Shown one piece after another: positions 15,827-20,740 of a DNA stretch of 20,740 nucleotides (positions within the stretch are counted from its first letter, which is position 1; each line of letters begins with the position of its first letter). The stretch is from positions 1-20,740 of the forward strand of contig JAHHQU010000039.1 of assembly GCA_020026225.1 (NCBI GenBank). Reading direction: 5' to 3'. Source of the stretch: Phocaeicola sp. (lineage in GTDB: Bacteria > Bacteroidota > Bacteroidia > Bacteroidales > Bacteroidaceae). The translations under genes and the position numbers were made by a program. The notes under the pieces were generated by a model, which was not told where the DNA came from, made no database searches, and was given only the letters and a program-made list of their open reading frames with translations.

Positions 15827-17266
15827 TCAATGTTTCTTCTTGAGTAAGTAGTCGGTGGCTTCTAAGAACGTAACCGACCCGCTTAGTTTCATTAATATAA
15901 GGTATAAAGAAGCGGCAACGCTTACTTTGATTATTAATGAAAGGAGTATTTGATTGGTGAATGAGGCTGCCCATCCAGCAATTGTTATGCATGCGGCTGC
16001 AATCAGCAGGAAAGGAAGAATGTCTTTTAAAGCCTGCCAAAGGGTAAGGTTGATTTCACGGTGTACGTAGTGTTGCCATAGCCCTAACCAGCCGATGTTT
16101 ATGCAAATATACGCGATAATCATAACTTTCAATCCATAAGGATGACAAATCAAAGCGGAAGCTATTTGAAATAGACCTAAAAAGATGGTATTCCACATAA
16201 ATAAATCTGAACGATTTTTGCTGATGAGCAGGTTGGTATAGAGTCCTTGGATGGGGACAAATGCTCCTCCGATGCATAAGATTTGCATGAGTTGAGCACT
16301 TTCTGCCCATTTTTCGGTAATAGTTAGTACAATCAGTTCGTATGAAATGAGTGAGAGTCCCAGTAGGCAGGGAAAGGATACGAAGGCTGTGAAACGTAAC
16401 ATCTTACGGAATACACGGCATTGGCGAACTTTATCATCGGCTACGTCACGTAGTACGGGCTGGGCTATTCCATTTACCATACCTTGAATGGTACTGTATC
16501 CCATGGAGGTCCATTTGTTGGCTTGGTTGAAAAGGCCAACTTCTTTTTCTGAATAGTATTTGCCCAGAATGACAGACAACAGGTTATTGTTGATGTTAGA
16601 GGCTATATTAGTAAGAAGTATTTTACTGCTGAAGCCAATCATTTCCTTTAAAGGATGTAAGGAAATGTTCCAAGATGGTTTCCATCCTGAGAAAATCCAG
16701 AAAAGGAGAGAATTGGAGGTGACATAGACAAGACTCTGTGTGGCAATACCCCAATAGGACATGCCGCAAAATGCCATCGTAACTCCTGTTATACCCGATA
16801 AAATAAGGCTGGTTAATTGGATTAAGGCTTTCTGCTTGACTTTCATTTGTTTGAACAGCCAAGCGTTGTGAGCAGTTCCCAGACTGGCGATTACGAATCC
16901 CAAGAAGATGTAGCGGGCCAGAGGTGTCAGTGCTGGGGTGTTATAAAACCTGGCAATGGATGGTGCAAGGAAAAATAACAAGATATACAATGAAATCCCC
17001 ATTCCCAAGTTGAACCAGAATACAGCATTGTAATCTTCGTGCTTTATTTCCTTTCGGTTGGCTAATGCTGCGGTAAATCCGCTTTCTTGAAGTGTAGAAG
17101 CCATCAGAGAGAAAATGGTGAGCATACCTACCATACCATAGTCGGAAGGACTCAGCATTCTGGAAAGAAGAATCCCAAAACATAGGTTCAGCAGTTGCTG
17201 TAAGCTGCTATTGATACCTCCCCAAAGGAGACCTCTTGCTGTCTTTTCTTTTAATGAGTTCACCAT
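15827..17266 (-). CDS. Wzx-type lipid-linked oligosaccharide flippase (MOP superfamily)
   Basis: The 479-residue protein is almost wholly membrane-embedded, with about 12-14 hydrophobic segments. It opens LKEKTARGLLWGGINSSLQQ, followed by LLSRMLSPSDYGMVGML, the characteristic start of the WzxC-like branch of polysaccharide transporters. A lipid-linked sugar unit made at the cytoplasmic face would be moved to the periplasmic face. It is the first gene of the seven-gene minus-strand glycan block and lies 153 bp from the end of metG, with a hairpin in between. Start choice: the ATG at 17266 gives MVNSLKEK; no earlier in-frame start is apparent. No clear Bacteroides-type promoter was found just upstream, so the block's main promoter is undefined. 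Confidence 0.93.
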   Translation of the reverse strand: MVNSLKEKTARGLLWGGINSSLQQLLNLCFGILLSRMLSPSDYGMVGMLTIFSLMASTLQESGFTAALANRKEIKHEDYNAVFWFNLGMGISLYILLFFLAPSIARFYNTPALTPLARYIFLGFVIASLGTAHNAWLFKQMKVKQKALIQLTSLILSGITGVTMAFCGMSYWGIATQSLVYVTSNSLLFWIFSGWKPSWNISLHPLKEMIGFSSKILLTNIASNINNNLLSVILGKYYSEKEVGLFNQANKWTSMGYSTIQGMVNGIAQPVLRDVADDKVRQCRVFRKMLRFTAFVSFPCLLGLSLISYELIVLTITEKWAESAQLMQILCIGGAFVPIQGLYTNLLISKNRSDLFMWNTIFLGLFQIASALICHPYGLKVMIIAYICINIGWLGLWQHYVHREINLTLWQALKDILPFLLIAAACITIAGWAASFTNQILLSLIIKVSVAASLYLILMKLSGSVTFLEATDYLLKKKH

Positions 17267-17320
17267 GTTCGGGTGATTTACTGTGATTATGAAGTGTTTT
17301 TATACGGTTACTTTAAAAGT

Positions 17321-17382
17321 ACATGCAGTTCTGTTCCTTCTGTGGCGGAATAATCCGACATGAACAGAACAAAACTGCATGT
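17321..17382 (-). terminator. hairpin between metG and the glycan cluster
   Basis: ACATGCAGTT (17321-17330) pairs with AACTGCATGT (17373-17382), extended by TGTTC/GAACA after one mismatch, giving a stem of about 16 bp with a large loop. The plus strand carries a T-rich run after the stem; on the minus strand, the direction of metG, the tail is only ACTTTT. It may therefore be a leaky terminator and allow read-through into the flippase gene. Confidence 0.55.
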
Positions 17383-17419
17383 TTATTTTTTCTAATCAAT
17401 GATTAGAGAGAAGAGGCTA

Positions 17420-19462
17420 TTAGCAAACTTTGCTACCTGGTTTCACTTCTTTCAACAAAGAAGTAACCGCCAGTGATCCGTCAAAGTTTTCAGCGCTTAG
17501 AATCATACCTTCACTTACCAAACCGTTCTTGAACTGGCGTGGAGCAAGGTTGGCAATGAACAAAACTTGTTTTCCTACTAATTCTTCTGGTTTGTAGTGC
17601 TGTGCAATACCGCTGACAATGGTACGGTCTTCCAAACCGTCGGCAATACGGAACTTCAACAGCTTCTTCATCTTAGGAACTGTTTCGCATTCCAATACGG
17701 TACCTACACGGATATCCAATTTTTCAAACTCTTCGAATGCGATGTTCGGTTTAATAGGGTCTGCCTTGTAGTTGGCTTCTTCGTTGGCTTTCTTAGTAGC
17801 CAATAGTTTGTCAACCTGTGTTTGGATAGCATCATCTTCAATTTTTTCGAACAACAATTCTGGCTTGTTCAACTGGTGACCGGCTTCAAGCAAGTCTGTA
17901 CGGCCTAATTCAGCCCAGTCGAATTCTTCCATGTTCAGCATTGTACGCAATTTAGCAGAACTGAATGGCAAGAACGGTTCGAATGCGATGGCTAAGTTGG
18001 CAACCAACTGAAGGGCGATGTTCAAGATAGTGGCTACGCGGTCCATATCTGTCTTGGCCAATTTCCAAGGTTCTGTATCAGCCAAGTATTTGTTACCGAT
18101 ACGAGCCAAGTTCATGGCTTCTTTCTGTGCATCGCGGAATTTGAATACATCCAACAACTTTTCAACTTCTGCTTTTACGTCAGCAAATTCTTTCAAAGTT
18201 TCGTGGTCGTAATCTGTCAGTTCGTTAGCAGCCGGTACCTGTCCGCCGAAATATTTGTTGGTAAGAACCAATGCACGGTTTACGAAGTTACCGTAAACGG
18301 CAACCAATTCGTTGTTGTTGCGTGCCTGGAAGTCTTTCCAAGTAAAGTCATTATCTTTTGTTTCTGGAGCGTTAGCTGTCAATACGTAACGAAGAACATC
18401 CTGTTTGCCTGGGAAGTCCTGCAGGTATTCGTGCAGCCATACTGCCCAGTTGCGTGATGTTGAAATCTTGTCACCTTCCAAGTTCAAGAACTCATTAGAA
18501 GGAACGTTGTCTGGAAGGATGTAGCTGCCTTCAGCTTTCAACATAGCTGGGAATACGATACAGTGGAATACGATGTTGTCCTTACCGATGAAGTGAATCA
18601 AACGGGTTTCAGGATCTTTCCACCATTTTTCCCAAGAATCAGGGAGCAATTCTTTGGTGTTAGAAATGTAGCCGATAGGCGCATCGAACCATACGTACAA
18701 AACTTTGCCTTCTGCACCTTCTACTGGAACAGGAATACCCCAATCCAAGTCACGGCTTACGGCACGTGGTTGAAGACCCATGTCTAACCAACTCTTGCAC
18801 TGGCCGTATACGTTTGGACGCCATTCTTTGTGACCTTCCAAAATCCACTGACGCAACCATTCTTCGTGCTTGTTCAAAGGCAAGTACCAGTGTTTGGTTT
18901 CTTTCATGACCGGTTTGCTGCCGCTGATGGCACTTTTCGGATTAATCAAGTCGGTTGGAGAAAGTGAAGTACCACATGCTTCACACTGGTCACCATAAGC
19001 ACCTTCATGATGGCAATGAGGACATTCACCGGTAATGTAGCGGTCGGCCAAGAAGGTATGAGCTTCTTCGTCGTAATATTGCTCAGAAGTTTGTTCGATG
19101 AATTCGCCTTTGTCATATAATTTACGGAAAAAGTCGGAAGCTGTTTTTGCGTGAACTTCAGAACTGGTACGTCCGTAAACATCAAATGAAATACCGAATT
19201 CTTTGAAAGAATCGCGGATCAATGTATGGTAACGGTCTACTACATCCTGCGGAGTGATTCCTTCTTTCTTGGCACGGATAGTGATAGGTACACCGTGTTC
19301 GTCAGAACCGCCGATGAAGAGAACGTCTTCTTTCTTCAGACGCAAGTAGCGTACATAGATATCGGCTGGAACATATACTCCGGCAAGGTGACCGATATGT
19401 ACCGGACCGTTGGCGTAAGGCAAAGCCGAAGTCACGGTGGTACGTTTGAATTTCTTTTCCAT
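17420..19462 (-). CDS. metG: methionyl-tRNA synthetase with C-terminal tRNA-binding domain
   Basis: The 680-residue enzyme charges tRNA-Met with methionine in the cytoplasm. The class I signature HIGH is at 22-25 (GPVHIGHLAG). The zinc-binding insertion has four cysteines, C147, C150, C160 and C163 (CPHC...CEAC). The KMSKS loop is KISTS at 332-336, which keeps the first lysine but replaces the second. The anticodon-binding helical domain follows, and the last 100 residues form an EMAP/Trbp-type OB fold (FEKLDIRVGTVLECETVPKM) used for dimerisation and tRNA binding. Size and domain order match the long bacterial form. The start codon lies about 45 nt after a TATCTTTG promoter element. The gene is probably transcribed alone. 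Confidence 0.97.
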   Translation of the reverse strand: MEKKFKRTTVTSALPYANGPVHIGHLAGVYVPADIYVRYLRLKKEDVLFIGGSDEHGVPITIRAKKEGITPQDVVDRYHTLIRDSFKEFGISFDVYGRTSSEVHAKTASDFFRKLYDKGEFIEQTSEQYYDEEAHTFLADRYITGECPHCHHEGAYGDQCEACGTSLSPTDLINPKSAISGSKPVMKETKHWYLPLNKHEEWLRQWILEGHKEWRPNVYGQCKSWLDMGLQPRAVSRDLDWGIPVPVEGAEGKVLYVWFDAPIGYISNTKELLPDSWEKWWKDPETRLIHFIGKDNIVFHCIVFPAMLKAEGSYILPDNVPSNEFLNLEGDKISTSRNWAVWLHEYLQDFPGKQDVLRYVLTANAPETKDNDFTWKDFQARNNNELVAVYGNFVNRALVLTNKYFGGQVPAANELTDYDHETLKEFADVKAEVEKLLDVFKFRDAQKEAMNLARIGNKYLADTEPWKLAKTDMDRVATILNIALQLVANLAIAFEPFLPFSSAKLRTMLNMEEFDWAELGRTDLLEAGHQLNKPELLFEKIEDDAIQTQVDKLLATKKANEEANYKADPIKPNIAFEEFEKLDIRVGTVLECETVPKMKKLLKFRIADGLEDRTIVSGIAQHYKPEELVGKQVLFIANLAPRQFKNGLVSEGMILSAENFDGSLAVTSLLKEVKPGSKVC

Positions 19463-19507
19463 ATATGTATAGTGTTATTGTTGTAATTGCATAATACAAT
19501 GTGTGTG

Positions 19508-19515
19508 CAAAGATA
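19508..19515 (-). promoter_or_regulatory. -7 element of the metG promoter
   Basis: The minus strand reads TATCTTTG, an exact TAnnTTTG match, placing the start near 19501 and a leader of about 40 nt. No clear -33 TTTG is visible. Confidence 0.55.
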
Positions 19516-19657
19516 GTGATTTTTGCGGTTTATCACTTGACCTCGTGTTAAATAGTTGGGGCTGGAAACGCAGATAATTGTGGGAGTAGGGTAGGGGAGT
19601 GTTTGAATGGGAGTGTAGGCTGTCTCTCTTTTTTTCTAAGGTTGAGGAGAATGGGGA

Positions 19658-19708
19658 ATTGTTCAATAGATTGAGACTGTGCTTTAACCGTTCAACCTAT
19701 TGAACAAT
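19658..19708. repeat. 12-bp perfect inverted repeat with nested dyads
   Basis: ATTGTTCAATAG (19658-19669) and CTATTGAACAAT (19697-19708) are exact complements 27 nt apart. The right side also forms its own dyad, GTTCAA-CCTA-TTGAAC (19690-19705), and the left side a weaker one, GTTCAAT-AG-ATTGAG. The two foldings are mutually exclusive. A separate ATAGGG/CCCTAT hairpin follows at 19713-19729. Confidence 0.6.
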
Positions 19709-19783
19709 GAAGATAGGGTTGTTCCCTATTATATTCGAAAAGATTCTGCTTTTTAAAAGCTATTTGAAAGAAGGTAAATATGG

Positions 19784-20317
19784 TTAGAATTGAATGGTTT
19801 TATCTTCGACTTTCGGTATGATTACTTTAAATTTATCTTGCGATTTTTCTACTGTTCTTTTTACCCTCTTTTTTCCTGTTTTTTGAACTTCTCTTTTGCC
19901 TTCTTCAATAAAACAGATTCCTCTTGCACTTAGCTTGTTGTCAATTTCTTCCAATTCACCTAAAGCTTCTTGATTTTGCAGGTAAATAAAGTATTGTTTT
20001 TGCTCTTCTAATGTAAGCTCTTCCAAAGGCTTCTTTGAAAACTTATTAATATTGATTTTTTTCATATTAATAAGCTCTTTTCTTCTGATTAACAAGTCTG
20101 CAGTAACCTTACCAAAATATTCTCTGATAGTAGGATATTTATCTGCTTCTTTTTATGATGGAATATAATACTTCTTCTGTAAAGGTAATAATGCTTCTTC
20201 TTTCTCTTTATTTGTAGTGGCATTTCTAATCGCTTCATTGATTTCAAAATCTGAAGCTCCTTTCCCTTTTAATAGGAGTGATATTTTCTCCCAATTTGGT
20301 TTGTTTTTTTTAGCCAT
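19784..20317 (-). pseudogene. unrecognised AT-rich gene interrupted by an in-frame TAA
   Basis: From ATG at 20317 (MAKKNKPNWEKISLLLKG) the frame runs 54 codons to a TAA at 20153-20155, then continues open in the same frame (KEADKYPTIREYFGKVTADLLIRRKELINM...) to a TAA at 19784-19786. Without the stop it would encode 177 residues. I do not recognise the product. It is lysine- and glutamate-rich, soluble, and likely helical in the middle (PLEELTLEEQKQYFIYLQNQ), with a basic C-terminal tail (KKRVKRTVEK). A promoter sits just upstream. The uniform composition and style on both sides of the stop suggest one gene broken by a single substitution. The 3' part could still be made separately from an ATG at 20065 (MKKININKF, 93 residues), which has a purine-rich AAAAGAG stretch before it. 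A real two-gene arrangement or a sequencing error are alternatives. Confidence 0.55.
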
Positions 20318-20740
20318 AAATTTGAACTTTTAATTTGTACAAAATTACATATATTATGAAGATAAAGCAATGAAAACAAGGAATAAATTATTTAAAATAA
20401 ATTGAAAATGATATCTGAATAGGTATCCTATAATTAGAGCGTATAATTTGTTTTTATTTGCTCTTATTCTTCATGCTATTTGAATAGAAAAGGACGTGAA
20501 TTATTCAGCGAATAATAGTCTTATTTATACACTATATTAACTGATTATTTTAGGTATATGAATATCCTTTTTTATGTAATTAATTATATCTATAATTATT
20601 ACTATTATATAGTATATATTTTTTTATTTATATGTAGGATTATTATCCGTATATATGACTTATAAATAGAATATAATATTAGTAATAATTGAAATTATTT
20701 TATTCTTTATAATGACTGAATAATTCATTAAATATGATAG
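20318..20740. other. extremely AT-rich stretch without genes
   Basis: About 420 bp to the window edge contain no open frame of note on either strand and are built largely of A/T runs, far poorer in G+C than the rest of the window. Small palindromes occur, such as CTATTTGAATAG (20476-20487) and TTATTC-AGC-GAATAA (20501-20515). Apart from the promoter near its left end nothing recognisable is seen. Such DNA is common near horizontally acquired islands, but the window ends before any mobile gene. Confidence 0.55.
20340..20370 (-). promoter_or_regulatory. promoter of the interrupted AT-rich gene
   Basis: On the minus strand TAATTTTG (20340-20347) fits TAnnTTTG, and TTG (20368-20370) lies 20 nt upstream as a -33 box. 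The -7 element is 22 nt before the ATG at 20317. The AT-rich background raises the chance of a random match. Confidence 0.45.

Larger units (their letters stand above)
19463..19783. other. 321-bp intergenic region upstream of metG, with stem-loops
   Basis: No gene is supported. It holds the metG promoter element (19508-19515) and a cluster of inverted repeats at 19658-19729. A short minus-strand frame at 19475-19666 spans the promoter and shows no domain character. There is also a GCTTTTTAAAAGC palindrome at about 19748-19760, downstream of the interrupted gene. Confidence 0.45.

Noticed and set aside
19475..19666. 63-codon minus-strand reading frame upstream of metG
   Set aside because: It spans the metG promoter and has low-complexity, serine-rich content with no homology-like features.
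19658..19708. Invertible promoter, as in Bacteroides phase-variable capsule loci
   Set aside because: The arms are only 27 nt apart, too close to flip a promoter segment, no TAnnTTTG lies between them, and no recombinase gene is nearby.
1..20740. CRISPR arrays, tRNA or rRNA genes, insertion sequences, toxin-antitoxin or defence systems
   Set aside because: No regularly spaced repeats, cloverleaf-like segments, transposase frames or recognised defence domains were found on either strand. The small interrupted gene at the right was considered as an antitoxin or toxin but has no supporting motif or partner.

Overview
The window looks like chromosomal DNA from a Bacteroidales gut commensal (Bacteroides or Phocaeicola type). 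Moderate GC, promoters of the Bacteroidetes TTTG/TAnnTTTG form (TATCTTTG or close variants upstream of several genes), long U-tailed hairpins between genes, and protein families typical of the group (secreted BNR sialidase, YhcH, secreted S9 dipeptidyl peptidase, WbsX protein) all point there. Species cannot be fixed from the sequence alone.

Layout, left to right. (1) Positions 1-162 hold the 3' end of rpsO (ribosomal protein S15), followed by its terminator and a 27-bp hairpin that ends the facing operon. (2) 358-1543, minus strand: mtnN then luxS, the two enzymes that turn S-adenosylhomocysteine into homocysteine and the AI-2 precursor. (3) 1685-4174, plus strand: a large YfhO-family membrane protein, transcribed divergently from mtnN out of a very compact promoter region. 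(4) 4363-6459, minus strand: yhcH and an exported GH33-type sialidase, a small sialic-acid unit with a roughly 190-nt leader. (5) 6916-9357, plus strand: an exported S9/DPP-IV-type peptidase. (6) 9454-17266, minus strand: a seven-gene surface-glycan block with a Wzx-type flippase, a GT8 enzyme, a WbsX (GH99-like) protein and four further glycosyltransferases. The genes are tightly packed, with 5-10 nt gaps or an 8-nt overlap at several junctions, and a probable internal promoter precedes the last two. (7) 17420-19462, minus strand: metG, methionyl-tRNA synthetase with the C-terminal tRNA-binding domain. (8) 19784-20317, minus strand: an unrecognised AT-rich gene broken by an in-frame TAA at codon 55, followed by more than 400 bp of extremely AT-rich DNA with no gene.

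Functionally, most of the window is housekeeping plus surface biology. The glycan block can build a short species-specific oligosaccharide and flip the lipid-linked product. No polymerase, O-antigen ligase, initiating phosphosugar transferase or nucleotide-sugar synthesis gene is present here, so it must depend on genes elsewhere. The sialidase and peptidase are probably periplasmic or surface enzymes that harvest host glycans and peptides. I saw no clearly new defence or mobile system. The points most worth a second look are the interrupted gene and its AT-rich flank at the right edge, the unexplained leader upstream of yhcH, and the incomplete glycan locus. No tRNA, rRNA, CRISPR array or insertion sequence was found.
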